A stretch of 64,000 nt of DNA from Sorghum bicolor (lineage: Eukaryota > Streptophyta > Magnoliopsida > Poales > Poaceae), in the NCBI RefSeq assembly GCF_000003195.3, contig NC_012871.2, positions 18,110,658-18,174,657 of the forward strand. The letters run 5' to 3'. The notes below the pieces were generated by a model. The model saw nothing but the letters and a program-made list of their open reading frames with translations, did not search any database and was not told the origin of the DNA. The position numbers and the translations under genes were made by a program. Below, piece after piece: positions 36,475 to 46,968 of the stretch. Every line of letters starts with the position of its first letter. Position 1 is the first letter of the stretch.

Positions 36475-36597
36475 TATAGTTTGTTTCTTATCCACATTCT
36501 GAATTTGTCTATAGAAAATGAGGCTATAGTTTGTTTCTTATCCACATACAGAAGTTGTCTATAGAAAATGAGGCTATAGTTTGTTTCTTATCCACAA
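36475..36597. repeat. 50-bp tandem repeat, about 2.5 copies, in the 3' flank of ABCB26
   Basis: Units start at 36475, 36525 and 36575 with TATAGTTTGTTTCTTATCCA. The first two run on through TTGTCTATAGAAAATGAGGC. The third is partial. It may be part of the 3' UTR or of a truncated element. Confidence 0.88.
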
Positions 36598-36846
36598 AAA
36601 CAATACATGAATCAGAAAACACATGTATCGAAGTTGATAATGATAACCTAAATAAAGGACAACAAACTTATCCTCCCTTGCATTTCCTATTTATTAGTTT
36701 TCTATATCATGACGAGCTATAACAACAATTATAATTTATAATACTCAACCCAATGTTTGAAGTCAAGGAGACGGATGGTATTGGGAAAACATCGTGAGTT
36801 GTTGGAACCTTATCACATTTTCACAAATCACAAGCATAAGAACATA

Positions 36847-37080
36847 CTACCTCCATCCTAAATTATAAGACATTTGACTTTTTTATCCTAAATTTGACCA
36901 CTCGTCTTATTCATAAATTTATGTAAATATAGTCAAATTTAAGTCACTTTCGAAGAATTTTTATTAATAAACAAAGCGATGACAAAAGAATTGATATTTT
37001 ATACAAATTTTTGAATAAAACGTAGTGGTCAAACTTGGTATCAAAAAAGTTAAACGACTTATAATTTAGGATGGATTGAG
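36847..37080. mobile_element. Stowaway-like MITE downstream of ABCB26
   Basis: The ends CTACCTCCATCCTAAATTAT and its near complement (ATAATTTAGGATGGATTGAG) are flanked by TA at 36845-36846 and 37081-37082. 234 bp, non-coding. It belongs to the same broad group as the copy at 35445. Confidence 0.85.
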
Positions 37081-37199
37081 TAGTAGACACAACATGTTGG
37101 TGGAGCCTTTTATTTATTCCTCAAATTGATGAGTTATAACAGGTACTTGTCTATAGTCCTAAACTAGGGATAAGTTTGGTAAGAGCCCACGTCAACCAG

Positions 37200-37321
37200 A
37201 TATGTAGTGAGAGGCCACTATCTTGTTTCCTCAGCTGTAAGCTACCGGTAGACTTGTTCATTCCCAAAAATTCATACATAAAGTTATTTGGTAATGGCTT
37301 CATGTCCGCTTCAAAGTACTT
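37200..37321 (-). pseudogene. Ty3/gypsy pol fragment (element H), downstream half
   Basis: On the minus strand, 37321 to about 37245 reads in frame through KYFEADMKPLPNNFMYEFLG. This resembles the 'LKPLPxxLKYAFLG' segment that precedes RT in Athila/Tat-type gypsy polyproteins. The frame ends where Copia D begins. The matching upstream half lies beyond D at 61818-61971. The similarity is from memory and short, so this is tentative. Confidence 0.35.
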
Positions 37322-37476
37322 TGGTTCATCCAGAGGGAATGGAAAACACCATATATATATATGGCCAATATGGCTGAGTATATAGGTAATACATGGCAGG
37401 TGCTAATCACACTGACTGTGGACTTGCCTAATATACACTTGCTATATATATCTATACACTTTCTGTATATATATCA
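37322..37476 (-). repeat. 3' LTR of Copia element D
   Basis: About 155 bp, ending in CA at 37476. It aligns with 61613-61817 through ATGGCCAATATGGCTGAGTA and TACATGGCAGGTGCTAATCA. It lacks two blocks (about 28 and 14 bp) present in the other LTR. The exact left edge is uncertain. Confidence 0.7.
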
Positions 37477-39056
37477 GCCTCCCGCAGTCGAAGCATCCGG
37501 AATCCGAAGGCAGAGACTGGACTGTAAATCCTCAAATAGCTGAACTAGCAGGCCTTTTGCCATCACATCAGCGAACTGATACTTGGATGGCACGTGGAGA
37601 ACTCGAACCTCGCCGAGAGCCACCTTCTCACGGACGAAGTGGATGTCAATCTCGATGTGCTTGGTACGGTGGTGGTGGACCGGGTTGGCTGTCATGTAGA
37701 CAACGCTGATGTTGTCACAGTAAATGATTGTGGCGACCTGCAAAGGAACATGAAGTTCCTGAAGGAGTTGTCGAAGCCAACAACATTATGCGACCATATG
37801 AGCAACAGCCCGGTACTCGGCTTCCGCACTGGACCGTAAGGCGGTGGTTTGCCGTTTGGAGGACTAGGACACCAGACTATCGCCGAGGAAGACACAGAAG
37901 CCTGATGTGGAGCGGCAGGAGTCTGGGCACCCTGCCCAGTCAACAGGTATAGTGCCAATATGAAGACTAGCCGACAACGTGCCCTTCACGTACCGAAGGA
38001 TGTGCTTGATCAGCGCGAGGTGAGGCTCACGCGGGTCATGCATGAACAGGCACGCTTGCTGCACAGCATATGCCAGGTCGGGGCGGGTGAGCGTCAAGTA
38101 TTGAAGAGAGCCCGTAAGACTCCGGTACGCAATAGGGTCGGTGAAGGGAGCACCCTCCGCGGCAGAGAGCTTGGCACGAGAGTCAGCAGGTGTTGATGTT
38201 GACTGACACTCGGCCATGCCCGCCTTCTGAAGAAGGTCGACAGTGTACTGCCACTGGCTGAGGAAGATACCATCGGAGGAGCGGTGACAAATATCCCTAG
38301 GAAGTGATGTAGTTCCCCAAGGTGTGTCATGGCGAATTCAGAATAAAGTCGGCCGATGAGTCGTCGAAGCAGAGCATCTAAGGAAGCAGTGGGGACGATG
38401 TCGTCGACATTCAGCAGTAAGTAGGCTGTAGAATTGCCCTCAGTGAAGATGAAGAGGGAGGCGTCGGTGGCAGATGCGATGAAGCCGAGCTGTCGAAGGA
38501 ATGTGGCGAAGCACTGGTGCCACGCTCGACTTCTTGAGGCCGTAGAGTGAACGCTGAAGGAGGTAGACAGCGTCAGGGTGTGCCGGGTAGACAAAGTTAG
38601 GTGGCTGCCGGCAGTAGACCGTCTCATTTAGATGGGCGTGAAGGAAGGCGTTCTTCACATCCAGCTGGTGGATAGGCCACTATCGAGAGGCCGCGATGCT
38701 GAGGACAACCTGAATGGTAGCAGGCTTGACGACGGGGCTGAAGGTCTCATTGTAGTCGACGCCGTGGCGCTGGGTGAAGCGACGGATGACCCAGCGAGCC
38801 TTTCGGTGAGCCAGTGTGCCATCAGAGTGGAACTTATGCCTGAAGTCCACTTGCCGGTGACCATGTTGGCGCCGGGCGGACGGGGAACGAGGCGCCAGGT
38901 GTTTTTGTCGATGAGCGCCTTGTACTTGTCAGCCATAGCCACATGGGTGGGAAGCCGTATCTGTCCACAGGCTTCAGCGAGCCCGTCTGGAGGCGTGTCA
39001 CTAGCCGGCTCGAGGTAGTAGGTGGCGGGGTCGGAGCAGCCACCACAGCGTGTGCC
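37477..39056 (-). pseudogene. Copia D RT and RNase H part of pol
   Basis: On the minus strand it runs from the linker before RT (DKYKALIDKNTWRLVPRP) through RT (MKNAFLHAHLNETVYCRQPP, LLLNVDDIV) to RNase H (YCDNISVVYMTANPVHHHRT). It is split over several frames. The usual YVDD box appears as NVDD. The segment ends abruptly at 39056 because element E is inserted there; the polyprotein continues upstream at 46969. Confidence 0.82.
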
Positions 39057-40288
39057 TTGACGGTCCTTAAGTATCAAATTTAATTATCAAATAAACAAAG
39101 GAAAGGATCCAAATGAAATCAACATCTAGACTTAGGGTTTTATCTGACAAAATTCCACGAGTTTTGGTGTTTGTCTATTTCTGCAGGGGGTTATCAGGAA
39201 ATAAGGAAGAAAGGCCCACATGTCAGGATTACATAGAGATATCAACGCACCGCGCAATTTTCTACCATCTAGAAGACTCCAGAAGCCACGGGAAGGAAGC
39301 GGAGGCCGAAAGGGGCCAGGCCCAGGGCGCCCGCCCTGAGGACCTTGGCGCCCGCCCCCTGTTGGATGCCAATCATGACTCTCTTCGCACGGGATGTTCC
39401 ACCGACCTATTGGATCAAGGAAAACATAGTACCACCTCGCCTATCGACCCAAAAACGCATAGAAGGGGAGGACTATATAAGGAGACCCCCCTGGCCCCTG
39501 GAGAAGACATGAAGAAATTATCATAGAGACTGAGGGGTGCCCTCGAAGGAAAACCTCTTCTCTAATTAATATTTCTTTTTAGACTTAGCAACCAATGTAA
39601 GGTAGAAATAGATCTTCTAGTTTCTACTAGATTGAGAGAGATAGAGTGGAGGTGAAGAGTGGAGGAAGCCCGGCCTGTCGGTGTCTACTCCAAGCTTGTA
39701 CCTGCAGGATCAAGTTCTCCTAACCCGAAGCTTGCTCCTAGGATTCTTCAGTAATTCGACTTCTAAATTCTAGTAAGTTCTTGTTTTATTGTTCTTATGG
39801 TTTATGAGTTTACTTTAATCTCTTCGCGTAGAGTTTAGAGTAATCATTACTAGCGTAAACGTGGTGTTTAGGCTGGGGTACTCATAGATATTCCCTGACT
39901 AGCTGGACCGTGGTAGTAGTGAGGAACGTGACAATTCCGAGCTACCTTTGTAGATCACATCTCGTTAGCCGGAAGGATAGGGTTTATAGGTGCGGGTCGA
40001 ACATCCTTTGTGTTGTCTAGATTTCGTTAGCCTCCCCATTAGAACAGTAGATCATCCTTACCAAGGTTAGAAGGAGACTACGGTTGCAGTCTTCTCTATT
40101 TATCACTCACATCGAAAGACATTCTTTGTGCCTAAAGGTTAGTAGTAATAGACCGGTTAGTCAGATGCACTCTTTCTCCTAGTGGTAAAAAAATAAATAC
40201 GATACTCTGGATAATTTCCCGGGTGAAGTGCTCACCGATATCCGTGCGCTTGCGGATCAATTCCTTATTGCGTTCCCAAATATCAACA
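39057..40288 (+). repeat. 5' LTR of element E
   Basis: 1232 bp ending ATATCAACA. The first two bases expected from the partner (TG of TGTTGACGG) are missing next to the GTGCC duplication. A TATA box TATATAA lies at 39474-39480. A GC-rich GGGCGCCCGCCC-type segment lies near 39330-39360. Confidence 0.95.
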
Positions 40289-40296
40289 AGCATTTC

Positions 40297-40314
40297 TGGC
40301 GCCGTTGCCGGGGA
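40297..40314 (+). other. Primer-binding site of element E (tRNA-Asp type)
   Basis: TGGCGCCGTTGCCGGGGA, eight bases after the 5' LTR. It is complementary to the 3' end of plant tRNA-Asp, the primer used by Athila/Tat-type gypsy elements. The Copia elements in this window carry tRNA-Met-type sites instead. Confidence 0.85.
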
Positions 40315-40401
40315 GAAAGACGGTTTGCTGAGATAACTTTGAGTCTTGCTATTATCTTGTATTATACTTTTATACTTTTATTCTTTTATCTTTTTATCTT
40401 T

Positions 40402-41328
40402 ATGGATAACTCAAATTCCATACCTATTATTAAATTCTTTGCACCTTCGGAGACCAGCCATAGACCATGGGAGTCAACACGTCCTGCCCCTAATTATGAT
40501 CTGTGTCCGGAGTTGATTGCAATAGGTCAAAACCAACCCTTTTCTATAGCTGAGGTCCTATCTTTTAATCAAAAAGATAATGCACTTTTAGCTACACCTA
40601 GGGAATCTTTTAATTTTTCTATAAATTCTGGTTTAGACCTAGCCCTACAAGACCATGTTTTTCCTAGATATTTTCACATTGGTCTTAGTCATATAACCTT
40701 TGGTAGAGTCTTTCTTTCTTTATCTATTAGTGAAGGAAGGTATGTCTTCATTCATAGACATCCTTCTTGCACTAGTCTTCATAGAAAAATCTTAGAAATA
40801 GAGAAGGAATCATCTCCTAGACGAGGAAAGGAAGTTTCAATAGCCGATTTCCAAACATTTCAATCCCATAATTCGGCTATCCATCCCATCCTTGAGCTTA
40901 ATAAATTCTACTATGCTTTTTCTCTTGAACCTCCTGATAATCCTATGAATCTCTCTAGACATCCCATGCATAAGAAGGAGGATCGAGAAGAGCAACATCA
41001 ATGGCTAGAGGGCATTAAAAATCCATGTGCTATCACCATTGAATGGATAGATAAAACAAACTTAAGAGACAATCCTAGAGGAATTTTAAGCATTCATGAA
41101 GAATCATCCTTGGAATTTAAGAATGAGAGAAACAACAGTGAGCATGGAAGTTATTTCATAAATACCTCACCCAGTCCTTGCTCATATAAAACATCTCTCC
41201 AATCAATTTGTCTCTCCATCCTTACTACATTTGAGATCTCCAACCCCCTCTTCCTCGTCATTTATAAAAACTTTAAAAGGGCGGTTGTCGATGCATATGT
41301 CTATAATAAATATTGTAGATCTCGTTGA
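40402..41328 (+). CDS. Uncharacterised ORF of element E (308 aa)
   Basis: An open frame after the primer site. The frame is open from before 40228, but the ATG at 40402 (MDNSNSIPIIKFFAP) is the first good start inside the element. The product is hydrophilic, rich in Ser, Ile, Asn and His, and carries basic and acidic patches (for example HKKEDREEQHQW). I see no CCHC knuckle, gag or RT motif, signal peptide or convincing membrane segment. It occupies the usual gag position, and in a young element its lack of stops suggests recent selection. It may be a divergent gag or a family-specific protein. Function unknown. Confidence 0.55.
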   Translation: MDNSNSIPIIKFFAPSETSHRPWESTRPAPNYDLCPELIAIGQNQPFSIAEVLSFNQKDNALLATPRESFNFSINSGLDLALQDHVFPRYFHIGLSHITFGRVFLSLSISEGRYVFIHRHPSCTSLHRKILEIEKESSPRRGKEVSIADFQTFQSHNSAIHPILELNKFYYAFSLEPPDNPMNLSRHPMHKKEDREEQHQWLEGIKNPCAITIEWIDKTNLRDNPRGILSIHEESSLEFKNERNNSEHGSYFINTSPSPCSYKTSLQSICLSILTTFEISNPLFLVIYKNFKRAVVDAYVYNKYCRSR

Positions 41329-41935
41329 GTTGATCTTGGTAGGTGTTGGAAGGGAAACCACTTCACCAACATAACTTGATGGTTTCCCAAGGACAAGCTT
41401 AGTGTCCTAAAACAAGCACTTATCAGATCATAACATGAACTTCTAATTATTTGCAACATTGCCTTGTGTATTGAGCATATAAAGATAATTGTAGAAATAT
41501 TCCTTCGGGTATTCTTGTCACTAACCTTTCCAGGATTGGAGCAAGAAGATCGGATGAATGACAAGCACAGGGTATGTCCAACCAACCATCACACAACATT
41601 GAATTAAATACATCCAAACTTGAATTTTGTAAAATTCAAGCTTGGGGGAGTACTTTACATAAAAACATCTTTTGCCATGTTGCTACGTTGGTTGTCCTTA
41701 CCTTTGAGACATGCTCAATTTGTTAAATACTAATTACACTACTTCATCTCCACTTAAGTAGATCTCTATAAATGCTCTCATGCTACCTTTATTTGCTTTA
41801 GTATATGTCTAGGTTTGGAATAGTTTCATTTATCTCTTAATTAAGCATGGTGCTTAGTTTAGGAATGATGATCTTACTTCCAAGGGATTTTAAATTAAGC
41901 ATGGTGCTTAGGTTAAAATGCCCTTCTAAATCAAA

Positions 41936-42283
41936 TTAGACATGGTGTCTAGGTTGATTTTTAAGCCGATAGTATACTATAGCAGATATGGGATATTTTG
42001 TTGGACTAACCCCTGCAGGAAAACTTTCAATATCAACCTGGGAAGTCCTGAGATAAACTCGCATTGGAGATGAAGAAAGTGACACATGACGTTTAACAAT
42101 TTGCACAATAAAGACGTGGCTCATAAGAGATGATTCATGGAGGGTGCCACAAACACGATGCACAACCGCTAAGAAAGGAAAGCTTCCACAAGGTGATACT
42201 GTACCGTCACTCTTCAAGTAAGGTAACACCTTAAGGTACTTGACTATCGCTTTTATAAGCTTCTCCTTGGTTCTAGCATTCAC
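41936..42283 (-). CDS. Antisense ORF within element E (115 aa), function unknown
   Basis: An uninterrupted minus-strand ORF starting MNARTKEKLIKAIVKYLKVL. The amino-acid make-up is unlike the low-complexity shadow ORFs elsewhere. Some Tat-lineage gypsy elements are known to carry an extra antisense ORF, and captured host gene fragments are another possibility. I do not recognise the family. Confidence 0.35.
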   Translation of the reverse strand: MNARTKEKLIKAIVKYLKVLPYLKSDGTVSPCGSFPFLAVVHRVCGTLHESSLMSHVFIVQIVKRHVSLSSSPMRVYLRTSQVDIESFPAGVSPTKYPISAIVYYRLKNQPRHHV

Positions 42284-42978
42284 ATAAATAAAGAGACAAA
42301 CATGTATGATTTATAACTCCAAATCAATCAACCCAATTAATTCAACATGTTTAGTCCTTTAATCTTTATTCTTAGTACTACCTTCGTGATTCCACATTCC
42401 TAAACATATAAGCTAATATATTGCACATTCAATATTTGGAAGATATAAACAAAACATAAATATAGATAGATTATCTTTCCATTAGGTTGAGCCATCTGAT
42501 CTGACAAATGTTTCAAATACTACACTCATGATCTTATTATCCATCAACTTTGTCTTGCTCACTATGCTTAAGGTTAGAGAAGAACAAATATACTTTTGGT
42601 TCTGTTGGTGTTTTCCACCAACAGAGCCCATGCACTTGATCTCTGCCTTGTCTCTATGAACAGGTACACTTCAAGCAAAACATGGAGGAGTTTTACAACT
42701 CCCAGACTCCACCAAGTAAAGGACCTGGATCAATGAGCACAAACACACTGAGCAGGATATTACCAACACCATACTTCGAACTGCTGGGCAAAGAAGAACA
42801 TGGGTGACACCGTATCAAGAGGTGCAGACGTCAAGGTCCACACCTAATCAAATGATGCACCTAAAGGATGAAGATGGTGGAAAGTCTTGTCCAGAAGACT
42901 TAAAACATTGGATCCTTGTCGGAAGAGGTCAACATCGTCGACTCAAGTCACCTTTCTTGATCAAGAAGGACGACCCTG

Positions 42979-43575
42979 GTGTTTCAAGCATCGAGTGCAC
43001 AATCAATAGATACCCTTTTTCAGAAGACACTCTACGACACTGGATCTGACGACAACATAATGGCCGCAGTCACTTATCAGCTCCTGCATGGAACCATGCC
43101 CCTACAACCAATATATTCAGCTCCAGATGATTTTCAGGTCATTGACATGGGAGAAGACGAATATGATCCACCCACCATCCTTGGAAGACCGTTCCTCAAC
43201 ACTATCAAAGCAATCATCTACATTGGAACCGGAGAAGTCCACATGTACTTCCCCTCTGAGAAGGTATGCAACTATTTTACTGACCATAACTATATAGTTG
43301 AAGACTCTAAGCAGGTCAGGACAAGAAGACGACGCAACCGCAACCAGAGGAGGCAAATCATCAAGAACGGATGGGTAGACTACGAAGGAGAAGTGATAAG
43401 GACTGAAGACATACAGCTTGAACAGAACTGTCCTGAGGAGACCGTAGCACCGAATCAGGTGTGGAGGGAGAAGATAGTTATACACGAAGAGAGGCGCCGC
43501 CGGAATCACCGACTACGCCACCTAGCGAATCTCAGGACGACTGAGAAAACAGAGAGTCCCGTTCGGAGGACATAA
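42979..43575 (+). CDS. Retropepsin-like protease ORF of element E
   Basis: About 198 codons. It contains LYDTGSDDNIMAA, an aspartic protease D-T-G active site, and later ILGRPFLNTIKAII, the flap-distal 'ILGRPFL' signature of gypsy proteases. The C-terminal third is strongly basic (RTRRRRNRNQRRQ). The true start is unclear, since the ATG at 42979 lies close before the domain. The frame stops after the protease without continuing into RT. The element therefore keeps a protease but no polymerase or integrase. The assignment is from motifs only. Confidence 0.6.
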   Translation: MFQASSAQSIDTLFQKTLYDTGSDDNIMAAVTYQLLHGTMPLQPIYSAPDDFQVIDMGEDEYDPPTILGRPFLNTIKAIIYIGTGEVHMYFPSEKVCNYFTDHNYIVEDSKQVRTRRRRNRNQRRQIIKNGWVDYEGEVIRTEDIQLEQNCPEETVAPNQVWREKIVIHEERRRRNHRLRHLANLRTTEKTESPVRRT

Positions 43576-44882
43576 AAATACCGAACGCCTTACCAAGAGG
43601 TAAACTTGGTAGTTACCCTTTCCTTTCAATTATTCAATTATAATTTGCTTAGTTAATCAGGTTCATGCTATCTTCAAAAGAAAATAAAAATGTTAAAAAA
43701 AATAGTAAGCCCCATGTGAGTATGCTCATGGCATAAAACCCATAAGTACATTCACTGTGGTGGCATAAAAATAAAATAAAAATATTTTTCTACTTTATAA
43801 AATAAAAATATAAAAACAGGGAGTAATAATTATTAAGGAGTCTCAACATGATGAAGGCTAGATATTTATGCTAACACTTAATTAGTCCACAAGCTTTGTT
43901 GTCTATTTGAGCTCCACAGAATTTAAGAATCAAGAAGACTAGCAGACGGAGGACATTCTAATCGCTGTCAGAATGCTGCTGACTTTCAAATACACCTCTG
44001 CCACCTGCTAGCTACATCAAGAGAAATTACGTCAAAATTCAGCTTGGGGGAAAGCACCCCCATTATTTTCGCTAAGTATTTCTACCTATCTTTATACTTA
44101 TATTATGTTAGAATATTAAAATACATAAACTATGAAAAACCAAATAAAGATTTTGTGCTTATATATATCTTTTGCTTAGTATGTTTAATAAATAAATAAA
44201 GTGGCTATGCTAATCTGAATCTTAATAATAAAACTCTAGCATGGATATGATGAATAGTTGCTCTGCCTAATTTGCACATTTTAAGTTCTCTCTCAAGTTT
44301 AGACATAACTGTTATAATTTAAATCTTGCTCTAGACCTAAACTTGTGGGATGAAAACTTGATCTGAAGTCTAAGTTGTTAACGGACACGATATGGGAAGG
44401 TTGAGCTGCTCTTTATCTGTTCATCAAGATGCTAGAATTCTGGAGAATTTTATCTTTGAAAATCTTTAAAATGTTGCATGATGAGTTTCTGTATGATGAG
44501 AGTTTAAATTCCTACCACAGCCATATATACATGCTTGCTCGACTTTGAGCCACACATTTACTATTTACTGCTTATGAGCATTGAGTGTGGTCAAGCTGTG
44601 TAGACCCTTAGGAGCTTGTCATGTGGTTAAATCAAGATTCACTTGCACGTTCACTCATATATGCTACTTCTACTCCGGAAGTACCATCCACATATATCCA
44701 TCCATTTCCATCTCCAGAATCACCCAAAAATATTCTACTCCTAATCCGGGAGAGAATAGTCAAAAACATTTTCCTATTCCTGTTATTCCCTGTGAAATAA
44801 ATGCTCCAAATATTTTGGTTACTACCACTTGCTATATTATCTCAAGAGATGAGTGCTCTGAAAAAAAAGAAAGAAAAGAGAA

Positions 44883-44903
44883 AATATATATATATATATA
44901 TAA
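44883..44903. repeat. AT dinucleotide microsatellite
   Basis: A run of about ten AT units inside element E, between the protease ORF and the 3' LTR. Confidence 0.9.
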
Positions 44904-45734
44904 ACGAGGAAATAAAAAGGGGCAAGTGCCCGGAACCTCGAAAGAAAGAAAAAGTGAGACGAGAGGTAAAAATGGACAAGTGTCCGACAGTACAATTAGG
45001 GGTACAAGATACCCACCTGAGAGGAAAGAAAAAGAAGAGCATCTCATTCTCCTCATAAAGTTTGAAAAAGCAAGGAAGGTATGTATCCCCTCAAAAGAGG
45101 CAAAGTAGAATCAGACTTCCACCATTGTTATCACCATCATCACCATACACCATTCATTCGCCACACATGCACATCTTGATTTGGCTTATTGATTTGTTTC
45201 TTTGGATCCATGGTTGGACTATACAATAAATGTCTTGTAAGTATGTATACTTTATCTCCCACCTATGAGCTCCAGATATTAAAGCCTTATTAGAGTAGGG
45301 TGAGAGAGAAGGTAATATCACTATGCCTTATACCACAAATACCACATATCTTGAGAGAAGGCATATACCATCACTGCCTTGGTAAGGATCCAGAAATACC
45401 ACAAAAGAGAGATTTACAGAGTCATACAAGGAATCTCTGAGTTTTATTTGAAAATCTGCAAAAACCCTAGAGCTATAGCTGATCAAGAATAAGAGACATG
45501 GCACTTGGCTAGACTGTTCTATCTTTTAACCTCTCAAGACAGAAGTGACGGTTACAAGTCCCATGGTGAAGGTAAAGTAAGTTTTAAGTCTTGACAGTTT
45601 ACTCTAACTCAGAGATGAGATCTTATTTAAAAAGCATGTGTACCGTCAATTTTTAAATATATTGCAACAACTTCTAATCCATTGCTGAGTCTATCCTTGC
45701 TCAGGGACGAGCAAGAGGTAAGCTTGGGGGAGTT

Positions 45735-46968
45735 TGTTGACGGTCCTTAAGTATCAAATTTAATTATCAAATAAACAAAGGAAAGGATCCAAATGAAATC
45801 AACATCTAGACTTAGGGTTTTATCTGACAAAATTCCACGAGTTTTGGTGTTTGTCTATTTCTGCAGGGGGTTATCAGGAAATAAGGAAGAAAGGCCCACA
45901 TGTCAGGATTACATAGAGATATCAACGCACCGCGCAATTTTCTACCATCTAGAAGACTCCAGAAGCCACGGGAAGGAAGCGGAGGCCGAAAGGGGCCAGG
46001 CCCAGGGCGCCCGCCCTGAGGACCTGGGCGCCCGCCCCCTGTTGGATGCCAATCAGGACTCTCTTCGCACGGGATGTTCCACCGACCTATTGGATCAAGG
46101 AAAACATAGTACCACCTCGCCTATCGACCCAAAAACGCATAGAAGGGGAGGACTATATAAGGAGACCCCCCTAGCCCCTGGAGAAGACATGAAGAAATTA
46201 TCATAGAGACTGAGGGGTGCCCTCGAAGGAAAACCTCTTCTCTAATTAATATTTCTTTTTAGGCTTAGCAACCAATGTAAGGTAGAAATAGATCTTCTAG
46301 TTTCTACTAGATTGAGAGAGATAGAGTGGAGGTGAAGAGTGGAGGAAGCCCGGTCGGTCGGTGTCTACTCCAAGCTTGTACCTGCGGGATCAAGTTCTCC
46401 TAACCCGAAGCTTGCTCCTAGGATTCTTCAGTAATTCGACTTCTAAATTCTAGTAAGTTCTTGTTTTATTGTTCTTATGGTTTATGAGTTTACTTTAATC
46501 TCTTCGCGTAGAGTTTAGAGTAATCATTACTAGCGTAAACGTGGTGTTTAGGCTGGGGTACTCATAGATATTCCCTGACTAGCTGGACCGTGGTAGTAGT
46601 GAGGAACGTGACAATTCCGAGCTACCTTTGTAGATCACATCTCGTTAGCAGGAAGGATAGGGTTTATAGGTGCGGGTCGAACATCCTTTGTGTTGTCTAG
46701 ATTCCGTTAGCCTCCCCATTAGAACAGTAGATCATCCTTACCAAGGTTAGAAGGAGACTACGGTTGCAGTCTTCTCTATTTATCACTCACATCGAAAGAC
46801 ATTCTTTGTGCCTAAAGGTTAGTAGTAATAGACCGGTTAGTCAGATGCACTCTTTCTCCTAGTGGTAAAAAAATAAATACGATACTCTGGATAATTTCCC
46901 GGGTGAAGTGCTCACCGATATCCGTGCGCTTGCGGATCAATTCCTTATTGCGTTCCCAAATATCAACA
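45735..46968 (+). repeat. 3' LTR of element E
   Basis: 1234 bp, TGTTGACGG..ATATCAACA with 6-bp terminal inverted repeat TGTTGA/TCAACA. Its TATA box is at 46154-46160. It is preceded by the purine tract AGCTTGGGGGAG and followed by the GTGCC duplication. Confidence 0.95.

Larger units (their letters stand above)
39057..46968 (+). mobile_element. Element E: young, apparently non-autonomous LTR retrotransposon
   Basis: LTRs of 1232 and 1234 bp enclose 5.4 kb. Target duplication GTGCC lies at 39052-39056 and 46969-46973. By hand the LTRs differ at about nine positions (0.7%). With 1.3e-8 substitutions per site per year, that suggests insertion roughly 0.3 million years ago. The primer site at 40297-40314 (TGGCGCCGTTGCCGGGGA) is an exact complement of the plant tRNA-Asp 3' end as I know it. 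Inside are an unknown ORF (40402-41328), an antisense ORF (41936-42283) and a protease-like ORF (42979-43575). No RT, RNase H or integrase motif is present. AGCTTGGGGGAG-type tracts recur near 41639, 44041 and 45721, the last just before the 3' LTR. Confidence 0.93.
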
